64,000 bases of DNA. Source: Oxalobacter aliiformigenes. GTDB lineage: Bacteria; Pseudomonadota; Gammaproteobacteria; Burkholderiales; Burkholderiaceae_D. A program made the translations under genes and the position numbers. Numbering within the stretch: the first letter of the stretch is position 1; the number at the start of each line of letters is the position of its first letter. Below, one piece after another: positions 28,659-37,163 of this stretch. Below the pieces are notes generated by a model that was not told the origin of the DNA, made no database searches, and saw only the letters and a program-made list of their open reading frames with translations. Where the stretch lies: contig NZ_CP098252.1 in assembly GCF_027116575.1 (NCBI RefSeq), forward strand, positions 1,550,001 through 1,614,000. Reading direction: 5' to 3'.

Positions 28659-29033
28659 AACCATTTCTCTCCGGCAATCGTCAGTCTTTTATTTATACTT
28701 TCCTGTAACTGTTTGTTTCCACGATGTAAATCCGTTCGGGAACGCTGCGTCATTGCCCTGTGTCAACATTCATATAATCAAAAAACAAGTATTTATATAA
28801 CATAAACATATAGTTATAATTATTGACCTCTAAAACAGTGACTGATAATGTTACTTCCTGTAAACAGATTTATTGGTAAACAGAAACATCTGTTACAGAT
28901 CCAGGGTATTTCCGGTCGCTTCTATCCTGTGTTATCTGAACAGTCGCTTGCCTGAGTACCAATATCTTCTCCTGTCTTTTTGAGCATCAAAAGGACATTC
29001 TTTTGCAACTCCTTCTTCTCCTGATACGAAACA
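28659..29033. other. AT-rich intergenic region with a candidate promoter
   Basis: No gene. The stretch 28760-28860 is strongly AT-rich and contains TTGACC (28823-28828) followed after 15 bases by GATAAT (28844-28849), a plausible promoter for the gene at 29034. A short direct repeat TAAACAGA occurs twice near 28860-28885, with a nearby inverted TCTGTTAC. Confidence 0.4.
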
Positions 29034-29612
29034 ATGTCCAAAGAGAACAAAAAGGGAAAATCTGTTCTGGATGCCCTTCCTTCCATCACGATGGTCGAAC
29101 CTTCCGAACCCGAAATCACTTCTATCCGCAAAACAGCGAGAACAGCAAAAAACACCAGAAACAGAAAAAAAGGCCCGAAGGAAACCGTTGAACTGTCTCC
29201 CGACCAGCAGGAACTGGTCGACATCAGAAAAAAACTCGGCCTGCGACATCAGGATTACGCCATCATGCTCGGAATAGGACTGCCCCGTCTGTCTTCCTAT
29301 ACTTATGGACGCACCGCATCCGTTCCCGACGAAGTCATGAAAACAGCCCGCCAGTTACTGGCAGAAAACGGTGAATCTTCCCGCAAGCTGCAGGAAAAAT
29401 TCGAAAGACCCATGTCGGAGATCATCGCTGAATGGGAAACACGTCTCGGTACGACATCCGATGCCGAAATAGCCGGTCTGATCGGCGTGGTGACCATGAC
29501 AATCAACCGCTGGCGCAAAAACGAAACCAAACCGGATCTCTCCGCCCTGAACCGGTATGACCGGATCGTCAACCTGATCGCCAGCAACATCAGACAGCAT
29601 ACCGGACAATAA
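29034..29612 (+). CDS. Protein with two predicted helix-turn-helix regions
   Basis: A 192-residue protein with a basic, disordered N-terminus (about residues 1-50, including TARTAKNTRNRKKGPK). The segment at about 55-105 (LVDIRKKLGLRHQDYAIMLG...RLSSYTYGR) is XRE/Cro-like. A second helix-turn-helix-like segment follows at about 125-170 (DAEIAGLIGVVTMTINRWRK). Duplicated DNA-binding segments suggest a regulator or an element-encoded protein. I recognise no named family. It stands alone, downstream of an AT-rich region. Confidence 0.6.
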   Translation: MSKENKKGKSVLDALPSITMVEPSEPEITSIRKTARTAKNTRNRKKGPKETVELSPDQQELVDIRKKLGLRHQDYAIMLGIGLPRLSSYTYGRTASVPDEVMKTARQLLAENGESSRKLQEKFERPMSEIIAEWETRLGTTSDAEIAGLIGVVTMTINRWRKNETKPDLSALNRYDRIVNLIASNIRQHTGQ

Positions 29613-29764
29613 AACATCGCTTCATGAAAATGGCCCCTTTCAATTGATTTGATCGGAGCCGTTTTCGCAATCATGCAGTAAAAATGGTAAAGTTGTGCAA
29701 CAGAGAATTCAGCCCCGTTTCCGAATCGAAACGGCTTTTCCACTCTTACAGGCAGACTGAAACC

Positions 29765-30523
29765 ATGAAGAGCAATTTTCCTTCCAATCTGAATGATTTC
29801 GATTTTTCCATGATGCCCCCTTCCATACTGGGGCATCTGAATTTCCGGTTCCGCGATCCCGACCAGCCTCCGCTCCCACCCGGTACCCATTCACTGAACG
29901 TCTTGCTGGAATTGCCCGGCGAACGCGACACCCTTCTGATCGTTCCGGAAGGACTGGACACGACTGCTCCCGTCAAATTGCTGGTCATGTTTCACGGTGC
30001 CGGCGGAAGTGCGGAAAAAGTCATGCCTTTCTTTAAGGAACATGCGGAAAAAAACAAGTTTCTCCTGATGATTCCGCAATCGACATACATAACATGGGAT
30101 TTGACGATCGGAGGGAACGGCCCCGACCTCGAAAGACTCGACAGAGCTCTCGATAAGGTCAATTCCCATTTCAACCTTGACAGGAACCATTTCGGATTTT
30201 GCGGATTTTCCGACGGCGCCAGTTATTCTCTCTCGATCGGCCTGTCCAATGGCGAAACCGTTTCCCATGTTATCGCACTCTCGGGCGGATTCATGAACCT
30301 GTACGTTCCACGCGGACGGCCTCTCGTTTTCATCGCACACAGTCCCGAAGATGAACAACTTCCGATGGACACCAGCGGATTGCACCATTACAAGGAACTG
30401 AAAAAAGCCGGTTACGATATCGAATTCATGGAATTTCACGGCCGGCACCTCATTCATCCCCATGTCGTTGACAAGGCCATGAAATTCTATCTGGACCGCA
30501 GTCCCGGCAGACCCCAGTCATAA
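29765..30523 (+). CDS. Alpha/beta-hydrolase, esterase/phospholipase type
   Basis: A 252-residue protein. The oxyanion-hole strand is VKLLVMFHGAGGSAEKVMPF (about residues 65-84), the nucleophile elbow GFSDGAS (Ser about residue 141), the acid AHSPEDEQLP (about 187) and the His in FHGRHLIHPHVV (about 226). There is no signal peptide, so it is cytosolic. The start at 29765 is preferred to 29684 because a ribosome-binding-like GAAACC is followed by the conserved part. A GC-rich 9-bp hairpin lies just after the stop (30530-30562). The substrate is unknown. Confidence 0.8.
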   Translation: MKSNFPSNLNDFDFSMMPPSILGHLNFRFRDPDQPPLPPGTHSLNVLLELPGERDTLLIVPEGLDTTAPVKLLVMFHGAGGSAEKVMPFFKEHAEKNKFLLMIPQSTYITWDLTIGGNGPDLERLDRALDKVNSHFNLDRNHFGFCGFSDGASYSLSIGLSNGETVSHVIALSGGFMNLYVPRGRPLVFIAHSPEDEQLPMDTSGLHHYKELKKAGYDIEFMEFHGRHLIHPHVVDKAMKFYLDRSPGRPQS

Positions 30524-30613
30524 AAACCTCCCTTTCCGGCCAGATCCGGCAATCGGAAAGGGGGCTGTTCCCTGCAGGGATACGCCGGTTCAATACCCGT
30601 GTTTTTTGACAAC

Positions 30614-30671
30614 TTGGCAGTTTTGGCAGTTCATGGCAGTATATTCCGGTAAGTTACAAGAAAAACTGCCA
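30614..30671 (+). promoter_or_regulatory. Repeated TGGCAG operator-like sites before the regulator gene
   Basis: TGGCAG occurs at 30615-30620, 30624-30629 and 30634-30639, spaced 9 and 10 bases (about one helical turn), and an inverted copy CTGCCA sits at 30666-30671, overlapping the start codon. The same sequence recurs in front of the MBL-fold gene at 33676-33692. Placement suggests autoregulation by the protein encoded here. Confidence 0.6.
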
Positions 30672-31954
30672 TGTCTTTTACCGAACTGACTTCCTTTTTG
30701 CAGGCGCAAACGGAACCACATGTCCTTTTCGATACCCAATACCGGATCATCGCCGTCAACCAGGCATTCCGGAAATACTGCAACCCCGGGGATTCCGTCA
30801 TCGGACGTCCCTGTTACGAGGTATCGCACAATTACGACATGCCTTGCGACCGCTCCGGCGAAACCTGTCCTCTTGCGAAAAGCCGGCGTTCCGGAAAACC
30901 GGAACGGGTTCTCCACATGCACCACACGCCGAACGGAGAAGAATACGTCAGTATCGAATTGACTCCCATCAAAAACCTGTCCGGAGAAATCACCTGTTAT
31001 GTCGAAAAAATCGAACCGGTCAAAATGGCGAAAGGCCTTACCGAGAGAAACAGCTTGCAGGGACAGTCACCTACCTTCAGGAAAATGATGGAGCTGGTCG
31101 GCAAGGCCGCTTCAGCCGATATAAACATCCTGCTTTGCGGGGAATCGGGAACCGGCAAGGAACTTGTTGCACAGGCCATCCACCGTGCCGGGAAACGGGC
31201 TGCCAGACCATTCATTGTCGTCGATTGCTCGGGCATTGCCGAATCTCATTTCGAAAGCGAACTGTTCGGGCAGGAACGGGGAACACACCCAAAAACCGGT
31301 TCCGGAAAAAAGGGACTGGTCGATGCGGCAGATGGAGGAACCCTCTTTCTGGACGAAGTCGGTGATCTTCCGCTCTCGATCCAGTCGAAACTGCTACGTC
31401 TTCTCGAAACCGGTGCATACCGGCGTTCTGGCTCCGCCGACCTGCGACGGGCAGATATCCGCATCATTTCGGCAACCAGCCACAATCTTCTGAAGAAAGC
31501 CGGAGACGGCCTGTTCAGAAAAGACCTCTATTACAGGCTTGATATTTTTCCCATATATGTCCCGGCATTAAGAGACAGGCTGGAAGATATTCCGCTTCTG
31601 ATCGCCTCCCTTCTGGAAATCATGGCCCCGGGAAGGAATCTGACTGTTTCCGACGAAGCGATGTATCTCCTGCAAACCTATCGATACCCGGGAAACGTCC
31701 GGGAATTGCGCAACTTTCTCGAACGTGCCTGTCTTCTGTGTGAAAGTTGTGAAATCCGTCCCGAACACTTGCTGATCCCCGAACCGGAAGACGGCGACGC
31801 CCCGCCACCATTAGCGGTATCTCCGAAAGCACGATTAAAACAACTTTTACCGGCATTCAGCGGAAAACGCAAGGCCCTTGCGAAAATGCTGGGAATCAGT
31901 GAACGCACGCTATACCGACACCTCTCCGAACTGCAGGAAAAAGAGAACCGTTAA
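30671..31954 (+). CDS. PAS-AAA-HTH regulator of the NtrC/bEBP build without GAFTGA
   Basis: A 427-residue protein. Residues ~10-115 are a PAS domain with cysteines at 48, 59 and 66 (RPCYEV..., MPCDRSGETCPL). The AAA+ domain (~125-345) has Walker A GESGTGKE (157-164) and Walker B GGTLFLDEVGD (222-232). The C-terminus is a Fis-type HTH (ALAKMLGISERTLYRHL). The loop that normally reads GAFTGA reads GTHPKT (204-209), so contact with sigma-54 is doubtful; such variants (for example TyrR-like) act with sigma-70. It lies 242 bases upstream of frc on the same strand and is a candidate regulator of the oxalate genes; the effector is unknown. Confidence 0.88.
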   Translation: MSFTELTSFLQAQTEPHVLFDTQYRIIAVNQAFRKYCNPGDSVIGRPCYEVSHNYDMPCDRSGETCPLAKSRRSGKPERVLHMHHTPNGEEYVSIELTPIKNLSGEITCYVEKIEPVKMAKGLTERNSLQGQSPTFRKMMELVGKAASADINILLCGESGTGKELVAQAIHRAGKRAARPFIVVDCSGIAESHFESELFGQERGTHPKTGSGKKGLVDAADGGTLFLDEVGDLPLSIQSKLLRLLETGAYRRSGSADLRRADIRIISATSHNLLKKAGDGLFRKDLYYRLDIFPIYVPALRDRLEDIPLLIASLLEIMAPGRNLTVSDEAMYLLQTYRYPGNVRELRNFLERACLLCESCEIRPEHLLIPEPEDGDAPPPLAVSPKARLKQLLPAFSGKRKALAKMLGISERTLYRHLSELQEKENR

Positions 31955-31988
31955 AACGGGCCAAACCCACTAAACCTCTCAAACGCTC

Positions 31989-32016
31989 TTGATTTAAATG
32001 GCTTATCGAGTAAAAT
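31989..32016 (+). promoter_or_regulatory. Candidate frc promoter
   Basis: TTGATT (31989-31994) is followed after 16 bases by TAAAAT (32011-32016). It is the best match in the 242 bases between the regulator gene and frc, and would give a leader of about 170 bases. Confidence 0.45.
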
Positions 32017-32087
32017 ATAAGGGCTATACATAAAGCTTGCTTCATTTTGAGATGTTATGCGAAGTGTTAGCAATCCCAAGTTAGTAC

Positions 32088-32114
32088 CTTCAGCCCGTTG
32101 TGGGTGAAGTTTTT
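32088..32114 (+). terminator. Hairpin with T tract in the frc leader
   Basis: CTTCA (32088-32092), a bulged G, CCC, loop GTTGT, GGG and TGAAG (32105-32109), followed by TTTTT (32110-32114). It has the form of an intrinsic terminator. It may end the regulator transcript or, if the promoter at 31989 is used, act as an attenuator in front of frc. Confidence 0.5.
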
Positions 32115-32196
32115 CTTTCTGGGCAGCTCCTGTCAGGGAAATGGCCACAGAGAATAAAAACCAAAAGTTGTACCAACGACAAGGAAATGAGAAATT

Positions 32197-33483
32197 ATGA
32201 CTAAACCATTAGATGGAATTAACGTGCTTGACTTTACCCACGTCCAAGCAGGTCCTGCCTGTACGCAGATGATGGGTTTCTTGGGCGCGAACGTCATCAA
32301 GATCGAACGTCGCGGTTCCGGTGACATGACTCGTGGATGGCTGAGAGACAAACCGGGTGTTGACTCCCTGTACTTCACGATGTTCAACTGTAACAAACGT
32401 TCGATCGAACTGGACATGAAAACTCCGGAAGGCAAGGCTCTTCTGGAAGACATGATCAAACGTTCCGACGTTATGGTCGAAAACTTCGGACCGGGCGCAC
32501 TGGATCGTATGGGCTTTACCTGGGAACGTATCCAGGAACTGAACCCGAGAGTCATTCTGGCTTCCGTCAAGGGTTACGCAGAAGGCCATGCAAACGAACA
32601 CCTGAAAGTTTATGAAAACGTTGCACAGTGCTCCGGTGGCGCTGCTGCCACCACCGGTTTCTGGGATGGTCCTCCGACCGTTTCCGGCGCCGCTCTGGGC
32701 GACTCCAACTCCGGTATGCATCTGTTGATCGGTATTCTGGCCGCTCTGGAAATGCGTCACAAAACCGGCCGTGGTCAGAAAGTTGCCGTCGCTATGCAGG
32801 ACGCCGTTCTGAATCTGGTCCGTATCAAACTGCGTGACCAGCAGCGTCTGGAAAGAACCGGCATTCTGGCTGAATACCCACAGGCTCAGCCTAACTTCGC
32901 TTTCGACAGAGACGGCAATCCTCTGTCTTTCGAAAACATCCATTCCGTACCACGTGGCGGTAACGCAGGTGGCGGCGGCCAGCCAGGCTGGATGCTGAAA
33001 TGTAAAGGTTGGGAAACCGATGCGGACTCCTACGTTTACTTCACCATCGCTGCCAACATGTGGCCTCAGATCTGCGACATGATCGACAAGCCTGAATGGA
33101 AAGATGATCCTAACTACAACACCTTCGAAGGCCGTGTTGACAAGCTGATGGACATCTTCTCCTTCATCGAAACCAAGTTCGCAGACAAGGATAAATTCGA
33201 AGTAACCGAATGGGCTGCACAGTACGGTATTCCATGCGGTCCGGTCATGTCCATGAAGGAACTGGCTCATGATCCATCCCTGCGTAAAGTTGGTACCGTT
33301 GTTGAAGTTACCGACGAAGTTCGTGGTAACCACCTGACCGTTGGCGCACCGTTCAAGTTCTCCGGATTCAAACCGGAAATCACCCGTGCTCCACTGTTGG
33401 GCGAACACACCGACGAAATCCTGAAAGAACTTGGCTGCGATGACGCCAAGATCAAGGAACTGCACGAAAAACAGGTTGTTTAA
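32197..33483 (+). CDS. frc: Formyl-CoA:oxalate CoA-transferase
   Basis: A 428-residue class III CoA-transferase. From memory it differs from O. formigenes Frc at only a few percent of positions. Catalytic Asp169 is in [11 protein letters not shown], and the glycine loop [10 protein letters not shown] (about residues 255-264) that covers the active site is intact. It exchanges CoA between formyl-CoA and oxalate in the cytosol, feeding oxalyl-CoA to oxalyl-CoA decarboxylase, the energy-conserving step of oxalotrophy. Codon use is strongly biased (CGT, GGT, AAA, CTG), as expected for a very abundant protein. The decarboxylase gene is not nearby. The best Shine-Dalgarno (AAGGA) is 12 bases from the ATG, rather far. 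Confidence 0.98.
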   Translation: MTKPLDGINVLDFTHVQAGPACTQMMGFLGANVIKIERRGSGDMTRGWLRDKPGVDSLYFTMFNCNKRSIELDMKTPEGKALLEDMIKRSDVMVENFGPGALDRMGFTWERIQELNPRVILASVKGYAEGHANEHLKVYENVAQCSGGAAATTGFWDGPPTVSGAALGDSNSGMHLLIGILAALEMRHKTGRGQKVAVAMQDAVLNLVRIKLRDQQRLERTGILAEYPQAQPNFAFDRDGNPLSFENIHSVPRGGNAGGGGQPGWMLKCKGWETDADSYVYFTIAANMWPQICDMIDKPEWKDDPNYNTFEGRVDKLMDIFSFIETKFADKDKFEVTEWAAQYGIPCGPVMSMKELAHDPSLRKVGTVVEVTDEVRGNHLTVGAPFKFSGFKPEITRAPLLGEHTDEILKELGCDDAKIKELHEKQVV

Positions 33484-33499
33484 TCAGCCGTCTGCTGCA

Positions 33500-33529
33500 A
33501 AAAATGGCGCTCTTTCGAGCGCCATTTTT
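33500..33529 (+). terminator. Intrinsic terminator of frc
   Basis: Perfect 13-bp stem AAAAATGGCGCTC (33500-33512), loop TTTC, GAGCGCCATTTTT (33517-33529), 17 bases after the frc stop codon. frc is therefore probably monocistronic at its 3' end. Confidence 0.95.
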
Positions 33530-33651
33530 ATTGTAACCATCAGTTCTGTAACCCGGTCAGTCATCCTGTCTCCGGTTAACCGGAATCCATTCGAAATACA
33601 TTCCTGTTTCATCTCCCTTTCTTTTTTCCCACTGTTTTACTGACTGGATAC

Positions 33652-33692
33652 TTGCCAGGCAAAACATTCCAGTAACTGCCAAATAACTGCCA
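33652..33692 (+). promoter_or_regulatory. CTGCCA repeats before the MBL-fold gene
   Basis: CTGCCA occurs at 33676-33681 and 33687-33692 within an 11-base tandem repeat (AACTGCCAAAT twice), and a palindrome TTGCCAGGCAA lies at 33652-33662. These are the reverse complement of the TGGCAG sites in front of the regulator gene at 30671. The rest of the gap 33530-33883 is AT-rich with no gene. Confidence 0.55.
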
Positions 33693-33883
33693 AATAATGT
33701 CATTTTTACATATTCTGACATGATACAGGAATTCCTAATATGACACGATTCACTGCAAAAATTATGTAACCATTTGATTTAAAACGTAATTTCATTTTCA
33801 AAATAATCATTGTGGATATTGATCTTTCATGGATAAAATGACGTATCAAATCGTTATGACTTTACTTTAACGGAATAACAATC

Positions 33884-34828
33884 ATGTCCAATGAAACAAC
33901 AGAACAGCAATGTGGATGCGGCCAACAGCTTTCCAGCATCACCCTTCTTGTAGACAACAAGGCGGGAAAAGGGTTGGAATGTGTACATGGGTTTGCCGCA
34001 TGGATAAAAGTGCGTGACCGCCGTATTCTTTTCGATACCGGTCAAAAAGGAGTGATACTGAAAAACGCCGAGCGTCTCGGCATCAATCTGGCAGAGGCTG
34101 AAGTACTTGTCCTGAGTCATGGCCATGACGACCACACCGATAACCTCGCCGATTTTTATGCATTGAATCCCAATGCTCCCATGTACTGTGGAGAAAACAT
34201 CGATGCAGATCGCTTTTGCTGTCGTCCGGGAGAACAGGCACTGAATTGGTCCCCTCCTCCGAGTGCCAAAAAAATCTTCGATTCCCTTCCACCGGATCAA
34301 AAACACACCTTGAAGAAACCGCATTATTTACTGCCGGGTGTGGCGATAACCGGACCGGTTCCCCGTCTGACCACTTTCGAAGATGTCGGAGATGCGCTTT
34401 TCCTGGATATTGAGGGTCGCAAGCCAGATCCTGTTTCCGATGATATGTCAATGTGGTTCGAGACCGATAAAGGCCTTGTTATCCTGTTGGGATGCTGCCA
34501 TTCCGGTATTGTCAATACCGTCAATTACATCCGTAAAGTCAGCGGAATCGAAAAAGTCTCCGGTATTGTCGGTGGCATGCATCTGATTAGGGCTTCCAGG
34601 GAACGCATGGAAAAAACGCTGGAAGCCATGAAGAGCTGGAATATGGACTTCCTGATCCCCTGTCACTGCACGGGCGACAATGCCATGCAGCAGATGAAAG
34701 ATTATCTCGGTGATATTGTCACTTTCGGCTGTACCGGTACAATCATCGAACTGGGCAATCTCCCCGAAAAACAGGAAGGTGATTTTTCAATGTGCAAGGA
34801 ACATGCCTGCGGATGTGGGTGTGCCTGA
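33884..34828 (+). CDS. Metallo-beta-lactamase-fold hydrolase with cysteine-rich ends
   Basis: A 314-residue protein. The metal motif SHGHDDHTDNL gives His79, His81, Asp83 and His84; later ligands are likely in GCCHSGIVNT and IPCHCTGDNA. The closest family by pattern is the group annotated as 7,8-dihydropterin-6-yl-methyl-aminobenzene phosphate synthase-like. Unusually, both ends carry Cys clusters: CGCG near residue 10 and CKEHACGCGCA at the C-terminus, which could bind an extra metal or a persulfide. It follows frc but is separated from it by a terminator and has its own CTGCCA-containing promoter region. Confidence 0.8.
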   Translation: MSNETTEQQCGCGQQLSSITLLVDNKAGKGLECVHGFAAWIKVRDRRILFDTGQKGVILKNAERLGINLAEAEVLVLSHGHDDHTDNLADFYALNPNAPMYCGENIDADRFCCRPGEQALNWSPPPSAKKIFDSLPPDQKHTLKKPHYLLPGVAITGPVPRLTTFEDVGDALFLDIEGRKPDPVSDDMSMWFETDKGLVILLGCCHSGIVNTVNYIRKVSGIEKVSGIVGGMHLIRASRERMEKTLEAMKSWNMDFLIPCHCTGDNAMQQMKDYLGDIVTFGCTGTIIELGNLPEKQEGDFSMCKEHACGCGCA

Positions 34829-34831
34829 TAT

Positions 34832-34853
34832 CCCGTAACGGGTTACGGGTTTT
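34832..34853 (+). terminator. Intrinsic terminator of the MBL-fold gene
   Basis: CCCGTAA (34832-34838), loop CGGG, TTACGGG (34843-34849), then TTTT. It starts four bases after the stop codon. Confidence 0.75.
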
Positions 34854-34991
34854 ACGGGAAGTTCTGTACCGATGGCAAGCTGAACGTTTTACACTTACTT
34901 ATTTTCAGGAACGATTTCAGACGATGACCACCGAATAAAAACGCCGAATCCTTGTCGCGGCCGATTTATATCCGGTGCAGTAACTCTCCCG

Positions 34992-35024
34992 GCAAAAAAG
35001 CCAGCAAAATGCTGGCTTTTTTGC
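34992..35024. terminator. Bidirectional terminator at the end of the AAA cassette
   Basis: Perfect 14-bp stem GCAAAAAAGCCAGC (34992-35005), loop AAAAT, GCTGGCTTTTTTGC (35011-35024). In minus orientation it follows the AAA ATPase gene ending at 35054. Confidence 0.9.
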
Positions 35025-35053
35025 ACCTTAGCATCCCTTCCGGAATCGACAGC

Positions 35054-36694
35054 CTATCTTCGTCCCCGGAATACGGCACACTGATGAAACGCCTCAAGCG
35101 AAACCGGTTCATCGCAACTGTTACACAAACGGCTTGTCAATTTCAAAAGTTCCTTGATATCCCGTCCGGTAGAATTCGGAAAATCCCGTACCAAATCGTC
35201 AACAAGTTCATCCGACAATCTGACCTGAAACTGTTCAGACAAGGATTTCCATAACCGGACGGCATCCTCCTTGGGAGGTATTTCATAACGGATCACCGCA
35301 ATACAGCGTGAAAGAATCGCATCATCCACATCATCGACCCGGTTTGTCGTCATGAACAGCAAACCGTCGAAATATTCCAGCGTCCGCAGAAATTCCGCCA
35401 CGATGGCATTATGCTGCAAATCATTGTCACGACGGCGAATATAGACATCCGCCTCATCTATCAAGAGTATCGAATCCCAACGGGCCGCTCTCCGCAAAAT
35501 GGAGGAAAGCGCGGATTCGACACTTTCAGCCGATGTCCCCAACTGTCCCGAATGGACACGATACAAAGGCTTTCCGACAACTTCCGAATAAACTTCTGCC
35601 GTCAGCGTTTTACCCAGACCGGCAGCCCCCATGCACAGGATAGTTGTCCCTCCCGATTTGCCCTCAATAATATCGTCCATCAGAATATCCGAATGAGCAG
35701 TGAGGATATCGATCAGCTTCCGGTGTTCCTTGGGCAGAATCAACTTGTTTTTCAGCTCGGGCCGGTACTGGTATTCCTCCAGATTCTGTACATGTATCCA
35801 GCAATTCTGATGCAGATCCAGATGGAACATATGGATATAGCAATGAATCGGAATTTCTCCGGATGTCATATTGACAAGAGTTCTTCTGTTGGAGTGCGTC
35901 TCAATACGTCGTTCGATGATTTCCTCATCATTGACGCATTTCACCGAAGTTCCCGCCGAAATCCTGAAATATTCCAGATTTTTTTGCAGTCGTGTTTCCC
36001 CTTCGGTAATCAGAAAACCGGAATTTCTTGCAAGAAACTGCTTTCCGTAAAACGGCTGATAATTCGAAAAATCACGTTTATGTTTCTCGTATTCTTCCTT
36101 GAATTCAGGGCATTCCTTGTAATACCCCTTTCTGGCAAGCAATTCGGGAATGGAAAACGTTCCCATTTCTCGTTGATAAAACAGAATGGCACTGGTCATG
36201 CCCGCCCGCCACTGATCCGGTGCTGCATCATCAACATGCGTTGTGGCAGCAATTGTATTGGCCAGCAATTGAATGCACACATAAGGCATTCCGGGAATTC
36301 CGTCTTCTCTCGGAACATATTCTATACTTTCGATCAGCCAGGGCAACAGAACGCCATCCTTATTACGACGATACAACCAGCCATCAATGGCATTGACAGA
36401 CAAATATCCCTCCAAAGCGGTAATCAGCATTTCAATGGAGGGAACAGCTGGGGCAAGAACTTTTTCCCTTTCAACATTGTTTCTTGCAACAAGCTGAAAA
36501 TACAGGGATTTGTCATTCGTTTTTTTTGCAATATTCCACAACTGTTCCAGTGAATCATCATCAAATATATGATCCGGTACTAGAATACGGCCATTTGTCA
36601 GGCCATGCGATGAAAGACGTTTCGCCAGTTTCGTTTCCTTGCCTACATGGGCAAGCAAGTCATTTATCTGAGAAATAGAAAGATCAAATTCCAT
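35054..36694 (-). CDS. AAA+ ATPase of unknown function
   Basis: A 546-residue protein starting at the ATG 36694 (the frame opens 12 bases earlier with TTG). Residues 1-320 show no known domain. The C-terminal AAA+ module has Walker A GAAGLGKT (about 356-363), Walker B SILLIDEADV (about 409-417), sensor 1 MTTNR (about 448-452) and an arginine-finger candidate AILSRC (Arg about 463). It resembles classical AAA unfoldases more than helicases. It is the last gene of a minus-strand cassette with the 83- and 255-residue proteins. No protease, nuclease or toxin domain is visible. Function unknown; a remodelling ATPase that acts on the products of its neighbours is an inference. Confidence 0.85.
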   Translation of the reverse strand: MEFDLSISQINDLLAHVGKETKLAKRLSSHGLTNGRILVPDHIFDDDSLEQLWNIAKKTNDKSLYFQLVARNNVEREKVLAPAVPSIEMLITALEGYLSVNAIDGWLYRRNKDGVLLPWLIESIEYVPREDGIPGMPYVCIQLLANTIAATTHVDDAAPDQWRAGMTSAILFYQREMGTFSIPELLARKGYYKECPEFKEEYEKHKRDFSNYQPFYGKQFLARNSGFLITEGETRLQKNLEYFRISAGTSVKCVNDEEIIERRIETHSNRRTLVNMTSGEIPIHCYIHMFHLDLHQNCWIHVQNLEEYQYRPELKNKLILPKEHRKLIDILTAHSDILMDDIIEGKSGGTTILCMGAAGLGKTLTAEVYSEVVGKPLYRVHSGQLGTSAESVESALSSILRRAARWDSILLIDEADVYIRRRDNDLQHNAIVAEFLRTLEYFDGLLFMTTNRVDDVDDAILSRCIAVIRYEIPPKEDAVRLWKSLSEQFQVRLSDELVDDLVRDFPNSTGRDIKELLKLTSRLCNSCDEPVSLEAFHQCAVFRGRR

Positions 36695-36858
36695 ATTATT
36701 TACCAATCTAAACCATAAACATTATCCATTGATCATAAAAAATCCTGATCTGTCTGGTTCATAACCTGAAACCGCAGGGGAAAATCCACTCCCCATCACT
36801 ATTGGAAACAACATAAAAGCTCCCGGCCTGGTGGCAAAGTCAAGCAGAAAAAGCGGAA

Positions 36859-37110
36859 TCAGAATTCAGGCTGGCGCGGATCCTCGATCGCCGCCCTGTA
36901 CTGGTACTCCACAGAAGAATTGGCAGGCAATTTCATCAGTCCTCTTGGATCCAGACGGACCCTGGCAACCGGAACAGAATCGCCTTCAGGGACGGTTTCC
37001 CATTTGAAAACAGCATATGGAATATTATCAATGTAAGTCAAATCGGCATGATAAAGTCCTTTCATTTGCCCGTTCTGCATCACCATCACACGTATCTTGG
37101 AAGTTTCCAT
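36859..37110 (-). CDS. Small protein of the AAA cassette
   Basis: An 83-residue soluble protein starting METSKIRVMVMQNGQ. Alternating beta-strand pattern (ADLTYIDNIPYAVFKWE, then VPVARVRLDPRGLMKLP) suggests a compact beta fold. There is no signal peptide and no family I know. It lies 53 bases after the 255-residue gene and 164 before the ATPase on the same strand, so co-transcription is likely. Confidence 0.65.
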   Translation of the reverse strand: METSKIRVMVMQNGQMKGLYHADLTYIDNIPYAVFKWETVPEGDSVPVARVRLDPRGLMKLPANSSVEYQYRAAIEDPRQPEF

Positions 37111-37163
37111 TTGAATTACCCTTGAGAATTGTTTTCAACAAATACAGCCCTGTTTGTCCGGGT

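Noticed and set aside
30614..30640. TGGCAG repeats as a sigma-54 promoter (GG-N10-GC)
   Set aside because: The GG and GC spacing does not fit, and the motif is repeated and inverted at the other promoter, which fits a regulator site better.
32209..33465. 418-codon open frame antisense to frc
   Set aside because: It lies exactly opposite a strongly coding gene with biased codons, has no ribosome-binding site, and its product matches nothing; it is a shadow of frc.
30614..33692. CRISPR-like repeat array
   Set aside because: Repeat units are only 6-9 bases with 3-5 base spacers; no cas genes are present.
35411..36553. 380-codon open frame opposite the AAA ATPase
   Set aside because: The ATPase on the minus strand has Walker motifs and a start codon; the antisense frame has no domain.
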